Source: JAAFIP01 sp043774625 (GTDB lineage: Bacteria; Pseudomonadota; Gammaproteobacteria; Burkholderiales; Burkholderiaceae_C). Taken from it: a stretch of DNA of 45,982 bases. Of the stretch, positions 1-8,344 are shown piece after piece (the first letter of the stretch is position 1; every line of letters starts with the position of its first letter). The notes under the pieces are model-generated. The model was not told the origin of the DNA. It worked only from the letters and a program-made list of their open reading frames with translations, and ran no database searches. The translations under genes and the position numbers were made by a program. The DNA is taken from positions 1 through 45,982 of the forward strand of contig JAYVTG010000060.1 in the NCBI GenBank assembly GCA_043774625.1, written 5' to 3'.

Positions 1-81
1 TTAGAAAACACGCGCGAACTGCGTTTTGTAGCGTTCGACCTTCAACAACGCGCGCCTTCCTAAAAATTTTTCATCGCACAC
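1..81 (-). repeat. Inverted repeat arm A (81 bp)
   Basis: The reverse complement of this arm matches 511-591 at 72 of 81 positions by my hand alignment. Read on the minus strand it is an open frame ending in a stop, with the tail RRALxxVERYxTQFARVF. It may be the 3' end of a decayed gene or part of a mobile repeat whose rest lies outside the window. Confidence 0.7.
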
Positions 82-265
82 CCCTCCCCCAAAGCCTTCG
101 AGCGTGGTCGATTCGCCTTTGAATACCAATACCAATACCGAAGACCCAACACACCCTTGACGCAACACTAAAGTTTCGAGATCGAGCACCGACAACCTGC
201 AATTCGACCTGGGTAACGCTGCGGAACTTTTTTGACACGTTTTAGCACTCAAATACGCCAATAGT

Positions 266-308
266 CAGCGTAGAATATGCGCGAGCAGCTACTAAATACA
301 TAGCAATT
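266..308 (+). repeat. Dispersed 43-bp palindromic element, copy 1
   Basis: Intergenic copy of the repeat with core GCGCGAGCAGCTA followed by an AT-rich inverted repeat GCTA..TAGC. It is in the plus orientation, defined here as CCAGCG at the 5' end. It sits between the two arms of the 81-bp inverted repeat. Confidence 0.8.
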
Positions 309-380
309 GCACAGTAAATGTAAGATCCCAAGACTGCGAGGACTGCAAGGTCACAGGTTACTGGGCTGCAAGTCACCAGT

Positions 381-405
381 CACGGCACGGCACGGCACGG
401 CACGG
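381..405 (+). repeat. CACGG pentanucleotide x5
   Basis: Five perfect tandem copies of CACGG in non-coding sequence. It is a short simple-sequence tract that could vary by slippage. No gene reads through it with confidence. Confidence 0.85.
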
Positions 406-510
406 CTAGTAAACCACAAGGCCGCAGAGCTACAAACCCAAGCCCCACGGGTTTGCGGTATCCGGTATTCAAAGGCAAACCAGTCACCCCTGCAGGCGAC
501 GGGTGAGCGG

Positions 511-591
511 GTGTGCGATGAAAATTTTTTGGGAAGGCGCGCGTTGTCAATGGTTGAGCGCTACGAGACGCAGTTCGCGCGTGTTTTCTAA
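511..591 (+). repeat. Inverted repeat arm B (81 bp)
   Basis: Partner of arm A at 1-81 in inverted orientation, 9 differences over 81 bp. Three of the differences (in the Leu, Val and Glu codons) are silent in the shared reading frame, which ends RRALxxVERYxTQFARVF-stop. The frame is open back to 307, but the upstream part shows no recognisable domain. Confidence 0.7.
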
Positions 592-673
592 AAACATTTT
601 GCAGCGCATACCCCGAGCGCGGCGCTAGCCAGCCAAGCTGAATATATTCCTCTGCGAGCACACCAAATGAACG

Positions 674-1261
674 CTAGTGCCCCGTCTTTTTGAGCAAATG
701 AAAGTGCACCGCCCCCGCCTTGCCAGCGCGGTGTAACTGCAAACCGTAAGGGGCAAGATCTTCATCCGTCCAGGCTTTGGATGCTTCTAAATAAATAGCG
801 CCTTGCGCATTAACCGCCTTGGCTGCAGCGGTTAATGCCTTCTCGTAGATAGGCGCTTCAAAAGGTGGGTCGATGAAAATGATGTCTACACTGCCTGCTG
901 CCTGGCCTTGCAAAATGGCGATACCGTCGCCGCGTTGCACGCGTACCTTGTCGGCTTTGAGCTTGTCTTTGCTTTTGCTCAAGCTGGCGATCAAACTGGT
1001 GTCGCCTTCTACCAGCAACACATCCAACGCGCCGCGTGACGCGGCTTCAAAACCCAGTGCGCCCGTGCCTGCAAAAGCGTCTATGCAGCGCAGGCCGCTC
1101 ATGTCCTGGCCCAGCCAGTTGAACAGGGTTTCGCGCACGCGGCTGGGTGTGGGGCGCAGGCCGGGTTTGTTGGCTACCGGCAGCAGGCTGCGCTTCCATT
1201 GGCCGCCCACAATGCGTACTTCTCCGTTGCGCACCTCACCTGCAGGTGCGCTGGCCTTCAT
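674..1261 (-). CDS. rsmD: 16S rRNA (guanine-966 N2)-methyltransferase RsmD
   Basis: This 195-residue protein has the RsmD layout: the conserved N-terminal segment RPTPSRVRETLFNWL (about 36-50), the SAM-binding motif DAFAGTGALG (61-70) and the catalytic DPPF motif (131-134). The family methylates N2 of G966 in 16S rRNA during 30S assembly, using S-adenosylmethionine. Length is typical. The ATG overlaps the stop of the upstream M16 peptidase gene in an ATGA junction, so translation is probably coupled, and it appears to be the last gene of a three-gene minus-strand operon. Identification is from motifs and is firm at family level. Confidence 0.93.
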   Translation of the reverse strand: MKASAPAGEVRNGEVRIVGGQWKRSLLPVANKPGLRPTPSRVRETLFNWLGQDMSGLRCIDAFAGTGALGFEAASRGALDVLLVEGDTSLIASLSKSKDKLKADKVRVQRGDGIAILQGQAAGSVDIIFIDPPFEAPIYEKALTAAAKAVNAQGAIYLEASKAWTDEDLAPYGLQLHRAGKAGAVHFHLLKKTGH

Positions 1262-2601
1262 TCTTTACCCCCAACCACCACCGTCACCATCATGGAGGGC
1301 TGCAGTTTGCGTTGCATGGCGGCTTTCACATCAGCCATGGTAATTTTGTCCACCTGTTTCGTCCAGTTTTCCAGGTAGTCCAGCGGCAGGCCCACCCAGG
1401 CGATATTGGCCACGTTGTCTAGTAGCTTGCGGTTGCTGTCAATGCGCAGCGCAAAGCCGCCGATCAGGTTGTCTTTGGCGGCTTTCAGCTCATCTGCCGT
1501 GGGGCCATCGGTCACAAATTGGGCCAGCACGTCTTTAGACACCTGCACCGCCTGGGCCGCCTGGTCGGGCCGGGTTTGCAAGCCGATGGTGAAAGCACCT
1601 GCGTGCAAACCAGGCGAAAAATAGCTGTACACACTGTAGCTCAGGCCGCGTTTTTCGCGCACTTCTTTGGGCAGGCGCGATACAAAACCGCCGCCGCCCA
1701 GAATGTAGTTGCCCACGGTGAGTGCAAAAAAATCCGGGTCGCTGCGTTTGTAGCCGGGCTGGCCAATGGCCACATGGGCCTGGGCGGATTCAAACGGTAC
1801 GGCGATATTTTGTGGCGCGGTCAAAGGTTCAACTTCTGCAACGCCAGGCAATGCATCGCAACCGCCTTGGGGCAGTCCTGCTATCAATTGCGTAGCTATT
1901 CGCGCAGCATCTGCGCTGGCAACGGCCCCAACAATGCTTATTTTGGCTCTGCAGGCGCGCACATGGGTAGCGTAGAACTTTTGCATGGCTTGCACGTCGA
2001 TTTGTTGCAAACTTTGCTCGGTTACCTCTTTGCCGTAAGGGTGGTTGCCATACACCGCGGCGTTAAAACGGCGGCCCACTATGGTGGCAGGCTTGGTATT
2101 GGCTTCCTTGATGGAGGCTGCCATGCGTTCACGGTCACGCGGCCAAGTCGCCGCTGGAAAGGCGGGCGCAGCCAGTTGCTGGGCGGCTAGTGCAACCGCT
2201 TTAAGCAGCAAGTCTGGGTAGGTGAGCGAGCGCAGGCTGAACGACATGCGGTCGTCGCCCGCTCCAGCGCCAAAGTTCGCGCCCAGATCGGCCCAGGCTT
2301 CGCCCAGCTGGTTTTCGTCCAGGGCGGGTCTGCCTTGCACGGCCAGCACGCCTTTGGAAAAATGCCCGCTGGTCACGCTGGCCAGGCCTGCCATGCCCGC
2401 AGGGTCGCGCCGCCCGCCTGCGTCAAATTCTATTTGCACATCGACCATGGGAATGGCCATGCTGCTGGCCACCAACACCTGCGCGCCGCTGGGTAACACC
2501 ACACGCTCGATGGGGACGCCTGCGAATGCATTTTGAGGGGTAAATATGCCCAATGCCAGCGTAGATATTGCGCAAGCAGCTATGATTTTTATAGTGTTCA
2601 T
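1258..2601 (-). CDS. M16 family peptidase, non-catalytic subunit
   Basis: A 447-residue exported protein of the M16 (pitrilysin) family. Where active members carry HxxEH this protein reads S-V-T-S-G (about 74-78), so it should not bind zinc. It retains the C-terminal M16 region with a Tyr/Arg-rich segment (KRGLSYSVYSYFSPG). Bacterial M16 genes are often paired as an inactive and an active subunit that form one proteolytic chamber; the adjacent upstream gene is the active partner, 15 bp away. The first 27 residues form a signal peptide, so the complex is probably periplasmic. Two dispersed-repeat copies lie inside this gene: one encodes most of the signal peptide (2555-2598), the other an internal helix (1880-1920). 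Substrate unknown. Confidence 0.88.
   Translation of the reverse strand: MNTIKIIAACAISTLALGIFTPQNAFAGVPIERVVLPSGAQVLVASSMAIPMVDVQIEFDAGGRRDPAGMAGLASVTSGHFSKGVLAVQGRPALDENQLGEAWADLGANFGAGAGDDRMSFSLRSLTYPDLLLKAVALAAQQLAAPAFPAATWPRDRERMAASIKEANTKPATIVGRRFNAAVYGNHPYGKEVTEQSLQQIDVQAMQKFYATHVRACRAKISIVGAVASADAARIATQLIAGLPQGGCDALPGVAEVEPLTAPQNIAVPFESAQAHVAIGQPGYKRSDPDFFALTVGNYILGGGGFVSRLPKEVREKRGLSYSVYSYFSPGLHAGAFTIGLQTRPDQAAQAVQVSKDVLAQFVTDGPTADELKAAKDNLIGGFALRIDSNRKLLDNVANIAWVGLPLDYLENWTKQVDKITMADVKAAMQRKLQPSMMVTVVVGGKE
1880..1920 (-). repeat. Dispersed element inside M16 gene, copy 3 (divergent)
   Basis: Minus-orientation, more diverged copy. Within the M16 gene it is read in frame as ASADAARIATQLIA, the same frame and orientation as the copies in lolD and the AddA-like gene. 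Confidence 0.6.
2555..2598 (+). repeat. Dispersed element encoding an M16 signal peptide, copy 2
   Basis: Plus-orientation copy lying on the start region of the minus-strand M16 gene. Read from the gene strand it encodes residues 2 to about 16 (NTIKIIAACAISTLA), that is, the hydrophobic core of the signal peptide. Confidence 0.8.
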
Positions 2602-2616
2602 ATGGTATACCGGCCC

Positions 2617-4041
2617 TTAATGCCGCGAGCCTGGAGGCGGTGTGCGCGGCTTGCGGGTTTTGTCGATAGGTTGCGGAATCAGGGTGGCCACAGTCAACTG
2701 GTCGTCGCCAAAATAGGTGGCGGCTACGCGTTTAACGTCTTGCGCAGTGACGCCGCGCAAGCGGTCTATCACGCGTTCGTCTGCGTCCAGCGGCAGGCCC
2801 GTTGCCCAGTTGGCACCCAATGAACGGGCCTGGTTAAAGACAGAGTCTTGCTGGTAAATTTGCGCCGCTACCCATTGGGTTTTGACGCGTGAAAGCTCTG
2901 CCTCGCTAATGCCGCCGGTGGCTACCAGCGCCACTTGCGCGCGCAGCGCTGCTTCTACCTGCGCCGTGGTTTTGCCTGCTATGGGCACGCCGTCCAGGCT
3001 GCACATTTGCGGGCCGCGCCCTGCCAGGCCGCAATAGGCACCTGCGCTGTCGGCCACGCGCTGGTCGCCCTGGGTGAGCGCCTTGTCCAGCCTCGCGCCG
3101 CTGTAGCCGTCCAGCACGGCTGCCAAAACGACCAAGGCATAGGTGTCTACCGTGGCGGTGTCGGTAGCCAGTGGCGACGATATTTGTGGCGTTTTAAAAG
3201 CCATACTCACATAGGCTTGGTCAGCGGGCGCTTTAAAGTCAAGGCGGCGAATGCCAGCCTGCACAGGCTCGGCACGCGGCTTGCGGGCGGGCAGTGGGCG
3301 GCTGGCAATAGGGCCGTAATATTTTTCTACTAGCGCTTTAGCCAGCGCTGGGTCTACGTCACCTGCTATCACTACCGCAGCATTATTGGGTGCATACCAT
3401 TGCTTATAGAAGGCGCGGGCGTCGTTGGGCGTCATCGCGTCCAGGTCGCTCATCCAGCCAACGATGGGGCGGCGGTAAGGCGATGCCGAATAAGCCACCG
3501 AGTTGGCAGCCTCCCACATCAGGCTGCGCGCATTGTCTTCGGTGCGCAGGCGGCGTTCTTCCTTCACCACCTCCAGTTCTTTTTTGAATTCTTCGTCAGA
3601 CCACTGGTTGTTGGCAAAGCGGTCGGCCTCCAGCGCCATCACGTCTTCGAGCTTGCCCGCCGGGATTTGCTGGTAATAGCCGGTGTAGTCGCGGGCGGTA
3701 AAGGCGTTTTCTCTGCCACCCAAAGCCGCTACTTTTTGTGAAAAATCACCGGGTTTGAGCTTGGCTGTGCCTTTGAACAGCATGTGTTCCAGCACGTGGG
3801 CCACGCCGCTGGTGCCGTCCACCTCGTCCATGGCACCCACGCGCACCCACAGCATGTGCACCGCCGTGGGGGCGCGGCGGTCGGGTTTGATGATGACCGT
3901 GAGGCCATTGGGCAAAGTAAATTGCTGGGCCTGGGTGGTGGTAGAAGTGGTGGGACTGCTGGCTGAGGCGGTTTGGGCATGGGCCCCAGCATGCCAAACA
4001 GAGAGCGAAGCGGTCAAAATTAAAGGCAAAATGTGTTTCAT
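2617..4041 (-). CDS. M16 family zinc metallopeptidase, catalytic subunit
   Basis: A 474-residue exported M16 peptidase. The inverted zinc motif is intact as HVLEH (82-86), and the downstream helix ELEVVKEERRLRTEDN supplies the third, glutamate ligand. Residues 1-23 (MKHILPLILTASLSVW...) are a signal peptide. I chose the ATG at 4041 because it begins a standard signal sequence and has GGAAT upstream; an ATG at 4050 is possible and longer frames overlap ftsY. The gene is divergent from ftsY with only 29 bp between starts, so its promoter must lie within or next to the ftsY 5' end. It probably works as a heterodimer with the inactive subunit encoded just downstream. Confidence 0.9.
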   Translation of the reverse strand: MKHILPLILTASLSVWHAGAHAQTASASSPTTSTTTQAQQFTLPNGLTVIIKPDRRAPTAVHMLWVRVGAMDEVDGTSGVAHVLEHMLFKGTAKLKPGDFSQKVAALGGRENAFTARDYTGYYQQIPAGKLEDVMALEADRFANNQWSDEEFKKELEVVKEERRLRTEDNARSLMWEAANSVAYSASPYRRPIVGWMSDLDAMTPNDARAFYKQWYAPNNAAVVIAGDVDPALAKALVEKYYGPIASRPLPARKPRAEPVQAGIRRLDFKAPADQAYVSMAFKTPQISSPLATDTATVDTYALVVLAAVLDGYSGARLDKALTQGDQRVADSAGAYCGLAGRGPQMCSLDGVPIAGKTTAQVEAALRAQVALVATGGISEAELSRVKTQWVAAQIYQQDSVFNQARSLGANWATGLPLDADERVIDRLRGVTAQDVKRVAATYFGDDQLTVATLIPQPIDKTRKPRTPPPGSRH

Positions 4042-4070
4042 AGATTCCATTGATTGTAGAAACCTCCCAA

Positions 4071-5231
4071 ATGTTCTCGTTTTTTCGAAAAAAAAGCCCT
4101 GCTTCTGCACCTGATGCATCAAAGACGGCTCCTGATATAGCCCCAGCTTCAGCCTCTGCCGACAGTACGGTATTGGCGCACATAGCCGCTACCGCGCTGG
4201 CCGAGGCGGCTGCGCCGGCGGTCGATGAACCAGAAATATTGCAACCTCTTGCACTTGCGCCTGGTGTTACACCCACCGCAGCTCCCTCGCCCGCCCCCAG
4301 CCGCATAAGCTGGTTAGACAAGCTCAAAACCGGCCTGCGCAAAACCGGTAGTACTATTGCCACGGTGTTCACCGGCACACAAATCGACGACGCGTTGTAT
4401 GAAGAGCTGGAGTCTGCCTTGCTGATGGCCGACGCAGGTGTGGGCGCCACCGAATACTTGCTGACCGACCTGAAAAAACGCGTCAAAGAACAAAAAGCTA
4501 CAGACCCTGCTGCCGTCAAAGCCTTGCTGACCGACGCGTTTACCGAACTGCTCATACCGCTGCAGGCCCCGCTGGTAATAGGCCAACACCAGCCCACCGT
4601 GATGATGATTACCGGTGTTAACGGTGCTGGTAAAACCACGAGTATTGGCAAGTTGGCCAGCCACCTGTCTGCGCAAGGCGCTAGCGTTTTGCTAGCAGCC
4701 GCTGACACCTTTCGGGCCGCCGCACGCGAACAACTGGCCGTGTGGGCCGACAGAAACAACGTAGAAATCATCAGCCAGGAAGGCGGCGACCCCGCTGCGG
4801 TAGCTTTTGATGCTGTCAGCGCAGGCAAGGCGCGCGGCATAGACGTGGTGATGGTAGACACCGCAGGCCGTTTGCCCACGCAATTGCATTTGATGGAAGA
4901 GATCAAAAAAATCAAACGCGCAGTGGCCAAGGCTGACGCTACAGCTCCGCATGAGGTGTTGCTCGTTATCGACGGCAACACCGGGCAAAACGCGTTGGCG
5001 CAAGTCAAGTCATTTGATGAAGCCTTGCAACTCACAGGCCTCATCATCACCAAGCTGGACGGCACCGCCAAAGGCGGCGTGCTGGCTGCCATTGCGCTGT
5101 GGGCACGCGAGCGTGCTAGCAAAAACGCAGCGCTACAGCCAGTGTGCGTCTACTTTGTGGGTGTGGGCGAAAAGCTGGAAGACTTAGAAACCTTTGATGC
5201 CCGCGAATTTGCACTCGCACTGCTGGCCTGA
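4071..5231 (+). CDS. ftsY: Signal recognition particle receptor FtsY
   Basis: This 386-residue GTPase is the SRP receptor, which docks ribosome-nascent chain-SRP complexes at the inner membrane. An Ala/Pro/acid-rich A domain (about 1-75) precedes the NG domain. Visible GTPase motifs are the P-loop GVNGAGKTTSIGK, DTFRAAAREQL, DTAGRLPTQ, the specificity motif TKLDGTAKGG and the closing segment GVGEKLEDLETFDA. The ATG at 4071 (MFSFFRKK) fits the family; a TTG at 4050 in frame is less likely. The distance to the divergent M16 gene is 29 bp. Confidence 0.97.
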   Translation: MFSFFRKKSPASAPDASKTAPDIAPASASADSTVLAHIAATALAEAAAPAVDEPEILQPLALAPGVTPTAAPSPAPSRISWLDKLKTGLRKTGSTIATVFTGTQIDDALYEELESALLMADAGVGATEYLLTDLKKRVKEQKATDPAAVKALLTDAFTELLIPLQAPLVIGQHQPTVMMITGVNGAGKTTSIGKLASHLSAQGASVLLAAADTFRAAAREQLAVWADRNNVEIISQEGGDPAAVAFDAVSAGKARGIDVVMVDTAGRLPTQLHLMEEIKKIKRAVAKADATAPHEVLLVIDGNTGQNALAQVKSFDEALQLTGLIITKLDGTAKGGVLAAIALWARERASKNAALQPVCVYFVGVGEKLEDLETFDAREFALALLA

Positions 5232-5365
5232 AATTGCCAAGCGTGCTGAACTTTTTGAAACCAATCAGCTCTAGTGCACATACAACGCGGTGTAAGTTTG
5301 ATTCCACCCCCACGACTGATCTATTTTCATCGCCTATTTAAACAACTCAAAAGGAAATTTTTCTG
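5232..5365 (+). promoter_or_regulatory. Leader of the ynjBCD-like operon with a possible sigma-70 promoter
   Basis: A weak candidate promoter is TTGATT (5298-5303), 18 bp, TATTTT (5322-5327). An AAAGGAAA ribosome site lies before the ATG at 5366. No TPP riboswitch core was recognised. Confidence 0.35.
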
Positions 5366-6580
5366 ATGCAACACCCCACCCTTTCACGTCGCCAATTGCT
5401 TGCTCAAGCCAGCGCCATTAGCCTGGCAGCGGCCAGCCCTTTGGCTTTTGCCCAAACACCCGCCTGGGCCAACATTGAGCGCAAGGCGCGCGGCCAGACG
5501 GTGGTGTTTAACGCCTGGGGCGGCAGTGACCAGATTAACGCTTATTTGCAATGGGCAGCAGCCGAGCTGGACAAAACCTATGGCGTGAAACTGGAGCATG
5601 TGAAAGTGACCGATACCGTGGACGTGGTGAAACGCGTGCGCAACGAGAAGGCGGCTGGCCGTTTGACGGATGGCTCGGTAGACATGGTGTGGATCAATGG
5701 CGAAAATTTTCTGACCATGAAGCGCGAAGGCCTGCTGTTTGGCCCCTTTGCCGAAAACCTGCCCAGTTTCAAGTGGGTAGACGTAGAAGGCAAGCCCACC
5801 ACACGGCTGGACTTTGCCGAACCCGTGCAAGGCATGGAAGCGCCCTGGGGCATGGCGCAATTAACCTTTTTTGCAGACCGCGCCAAAGTGCCCCAGGCAC
5901 CGCGCAGCACCGCCGCTCTGCTGGATTTTGCCAAGGCCAATCCGGGCCGTGTGGCTTACCCCAAGCCGCCCAATTTTCATGGCACCACGTTTATCAAACA
6001 AACCTTGCTGGATCTGACCACCGACCGCGCAGCGCTGTACAAACCCTATGATGCAGCAGCGTTTGCCAAAGTGACCGAGCCGCTGTGGAAGCACCTGGAC
6101 GCACTGCACCCGCACCTGTGGCGCAGCGGCAAACAGTTTGCCGCCAATTCAGCCGCAGTGCGCCAGATGATGGCCGACGGCGAATTGTCTTTGGCACTAA
6201 CCTTCAACCCCAACGAAGCCGCCAATGAAATAGCCGCAGGCCGCCTGCCTAAAACGGTATACAGCTACCAGTTTGATAGCGGGACGGTGGGTAACACACA
6301 TTTCTTGGCCATTCCGTTCAATGGCAAGGGCAAAGAAGCTGCGCAAGTTGCGGCCAACTTTTTTCTCTCACCCGTTGCGCAAGCCCGCAAGGCCGACATC
6401 AGCGTGTGGGGCGACCCGACCGTGCTGGCCGTAGGCAAGCTGCCAGCTACAGATGCGGCGCGCTTTAACGCCGGTGCCGCCACGGGCCAGGTCGAACGCT
6501 TTGCACCCGTCATTCCCGAGCCGCACGGCAGTTGGGTAGACCCGATCGAGAAAGAATGGCTACGCCGCTACGGGGCTTGA
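5366..6580 (+). CDS. ynjB: ABC transporter substrate-binding protein, YnjB-like
   Basis: A 404-residue periplasmic binding protein resembling E. coli YnjB, the binding protein of an ABC importer of uncertain substrate. The N-terminus has a twin-arginine-like signal (SRRQLL) and cleavage is expected after AFAQ at about 30. Family-typical stretches include the mature N-terminal VVFNAWGGSD, the DMVWINGENF segment and the C-terminal VIPEPHGSWVDPIEKEWLRRYG. An AAAGGAAA ribosome site precedes the ATG. The gene is followed by a fused permease and an ATPase in overlapping or closely spaced order, so the three form one transporter operon. A thiamine-type or metal substrate is possible, but the sequence does not decide it. 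Confidence 0.88.
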   Translation: MQHPTLSRRQLLAQASAISLAAASPLAFAQTPAWANIERKARGQTVVFNAWGGSDQINAYLQWAAAELDKTYGVKLEHVKVTDTVDVVKRVRNEKAAGRLTDGSVDMVWINGENFLTMKREGLLFGPFAENLPSFKWVDVEGKPTTRLDFAEPVQGMEAPWGMAQLTFFADRAKVPQAPRSTAALLDFAKANPGRVAYPKPPNFHGTTFIKQTLLDLTTDRAALYKPYDAAAFAKVTEPLWKHLDALHPHLWRSGKQFAANSAAVRQMMADGELSLALTFNPNEAANEIAAGRLPKTVYSYQFDSGTVGNTHFLAIPFNGKGKEAAQVAANFFLSPVAQARKADISVWGDPTVLAVGKLPATDAARFNAGAATGQVERFAPVIPEPHGSWVDPIEKEWLRRYGA

Positions 6581-8325
6581 GCACACTGGCGACTTTGCCG
6601 ACAACTGCGCCAACCGCAACTACCCTCGCCATGCCAGTTTTTAACCCCTGGCTCACTGGCTCTGCCAGGCACCGCTGGCTGCAGCAAGCCATGCAGGTGC
6701 TGGTAGCTGCCCTGGTTGCTGTGCCGTTGGCAGCCATCACCCTGCTGTGCATTGCCAGTGTGTGGGACGCCACGGCCTGGCAAACATTGTGGAACGAACA
6801 GCTCCACACCCGCAGTTGGTGGGCAGCCTGGGGCATGACGCTGTGGACCGGCCTGGCGTCAAGTCTGTTGGCGTATGGCCTGTGCGCCTGGCTGGTGTCG
6901 CGCAGTTTTGCCACACCGCTGTGGGCACGCGTCGTGCGCGTTCTGGGCCCCATGCTGGCGGTGCCGCACGCAGCGTTTGCGGTAGGTCTGGTTTTTTTGG
7001 TGTCGCCCAGCGGCTGGTTATTGCGTGCGTTGTCGCCGTGGCTCACCGGGTTGACGCAACCCCCAGCTTGGCCAACGTCGCAAGACCCGTGGGGCTTGGG
7101 CATGATTGCGGTGCTGGTATGCAAAGAGCTGCCTTTTTTGCTGTGGAGCGTGGCTACCCAATTGCAGCGCGATGACACCAATCTGCGGCTGACGCGCGAA
7201 ATGCAGGCCGCACAAACCCTGGGCTACAGCCAGCAAGCGTCGTTTTGGCGCATCGTCTGGCCACAACTGGCGCAGCGCATCCGCTGGCCGGTGCTGGCCG
7301 TGTTGGCCTATGGACTTACCGTTGTTGATGTGGCCTTGATAGCCGGGCCGTCCAACCCGTCCACGCTGGCGGTGCGTGCATGGCAGTTTTTGCAAGATGC
7401 CGACGTGCTGCAAAACACTCTGGGTGCCATGGCGGGCTGGTTGCTGGCCTTCACTGTTGCTGTGGTGGCAGTTGCGTGGATGCGTGCAGGCGACCTGCCC
7501 TGGCTGCGCGCGCGCAGGTTGCGCGGCTGGCATGCAGCTGCTACGCGTGCCCAAGCCACTGGCTGGGGCACGCACGCCGTTCTGGGTTTTGTGGCTATTG
7601 TCTATCTGGTAGTGTTGCTGGCCTTGCTGGTGGGCAGCTTTAGCGGTGTGTGGGCTTTTCCAAATATGTTGCCTGCCAACTTCAATCTGCACGCGTGGCG
7701 TTCGGTCATGCAAAGCAGTGCCAGCGTGGGCACCACGCTGGCACTGGCCCTGGCCAGCACCTTGCTGGCCATGGTGTGGTCTGTCGCCTGGCTAGAACTG
7801 CAACCCGCACGCTGGAACCGCGTTGTACGCGGCATGCTCTATGTGCCCCTGCTACTGCCTTCGGTGCTGTGGGTGATTGGTCTGCACCGCTTGGCATTGC
7901 ACCTGAACCTGGGTGCCAGTTGGCCTGCATTAATTTTGGCGCACAGCCTGGCCGTGATGCCCTACACCATGATTGTGCTGAGCCCCGCCTACCAGGGTTT
8001 TGACGCACGCTACGCTGCTGCCAGCGCCAGCATGGGGCGCCCCTATAGCGCGTTTTTGTTGTACGTGAAATGGCCGCTGCTGCGTGCATCGCTGTGGTCG
8101 GCCTGCGCTGTGGGCGTGGCAGTCAGCGTGGCGCAGTATTTACCTACCCTGTATGTGAGTGAAGGCCGCTTTACCACCGTCACCACCGAGGCCGTGAACC
8201 TGGCCGCAGGGGGTCAACGCTCGCTAGTGGCGGCGTATGCGTGGCTACAGTGGCTCATACCCGTGTTGGGCTTTGCCACGGCAGCATGGCTGGGCCAACC
8301 ACGGCGCTTTGCTGTGGTGCATTGA
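6556..8325 (+). CDS. ynjC: ABC transporter fused permease, YnjC-like
   Basis: A 589-residue inner-membrane protein made of two fused permease halves, as in YnjC. Each half has the cytoplasmic EAA-type loop that docks the ATPase: in the first half around TLGYSQQASFWRIVWPQ, in the second around SASMGRPYSAFLLYVKWP. Many hydrophobic segments (about 12) are visible. The start is set at the ATG at 6556, preceded by GAGAAAGA, so the gene overlaps the binding-protein gene by 25 bp; a TTG at 6532 and an ATG at 6631 are alternatives. It forms the channel of the importer with the ATPase encoded 19 bp downstream. Confidence 0.87.
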   Translation: MATPLRGLSTLATLPTTAPTATTLAMPVFNPWLTGSARHRWLQQAMQVLVAALVAVPLAAITLLCIASVWDATAWQTLWNEQLHTRSWWAAWGMTLWTGLASSLLAYGLCAWLVSRSFATPLWARVVRVLGPMLAVPHAAFAVGLVFLVSPSGWLLRALSPWLTGLTQPPAWPTSQDPWGLGMIAVLVCKELPFLLWSVATQLQRDDTNLRLTREMQAAQTLGYSQQASFWRIVWPQLAQRIRWPVLAVLAYGLTVVDVALIAGPSNPSTLAVRAWQFLQDADVLQNTLGAMAGWLLAFTVAVVAVAWMRAGDLPWLRARRLRGWHAAATRAQATGWGTHAVLGFVAIVYLVVLLALLVGSFSGVWAFPNMLPANFNLHAWRSVMQSSASVGTTLALALASTLLAMVWSVAWLELQPARWNRVVRGMLYVPLLLPSVLWVIGLHRLALHLNLGASWPALILAHSLAVMPYTMIVLSPAYQGFDARYAAASASMGRPYSAFLLYVKWPLLRASLWSACAVGVAVSVAQYLPTLYVSEGRFTTVTTEAVNLAAGGQRSLVAAYAWLQWLIPVLGFATAAWLGQPRRFAVVH

Positions 8326-8344
8326 ACTACACTGACCACCATCT

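Larger units (their letters stand above)
1..673. other. Non-coding repeat-rich stretch
   Basis: I see no convincing gene in this stretch. It holds two arms of an 81-bp inverted repeat (1-81 and 511-591), one dispersed 43-bp element (266-308) and a five-fold CACGG pentamer (381-405). It lies downstream of the minus-strand rsmD operon. Open frames that end in the repeat arms share a C-terminal peptide, so they may be remnants of one small gene, but neither has a convincing start or ribosome site. Confidence 0.6.

Noticed and set aside
307..591. Small gene of 94 codons at the window start
   Set aside because: Only the last 26 codons are shared with the other repeat arm; the rest crosses a CACGG simple repeat and lacks a start signal or domain.
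3746..5122. Long minus-strand open frame (458 codons) across ftsY
   Set aside because: It lies opposite ftsY, whose GTPase motifs are unmistakable; composition is Ser/Ala-rich as expected of an antisense shadow, and it has no domain.
5232..5365. TPP riboswitch before the binding-protein gene
   Set aside because: The conserved thi-box segments could not be found in the 134-bp leader.
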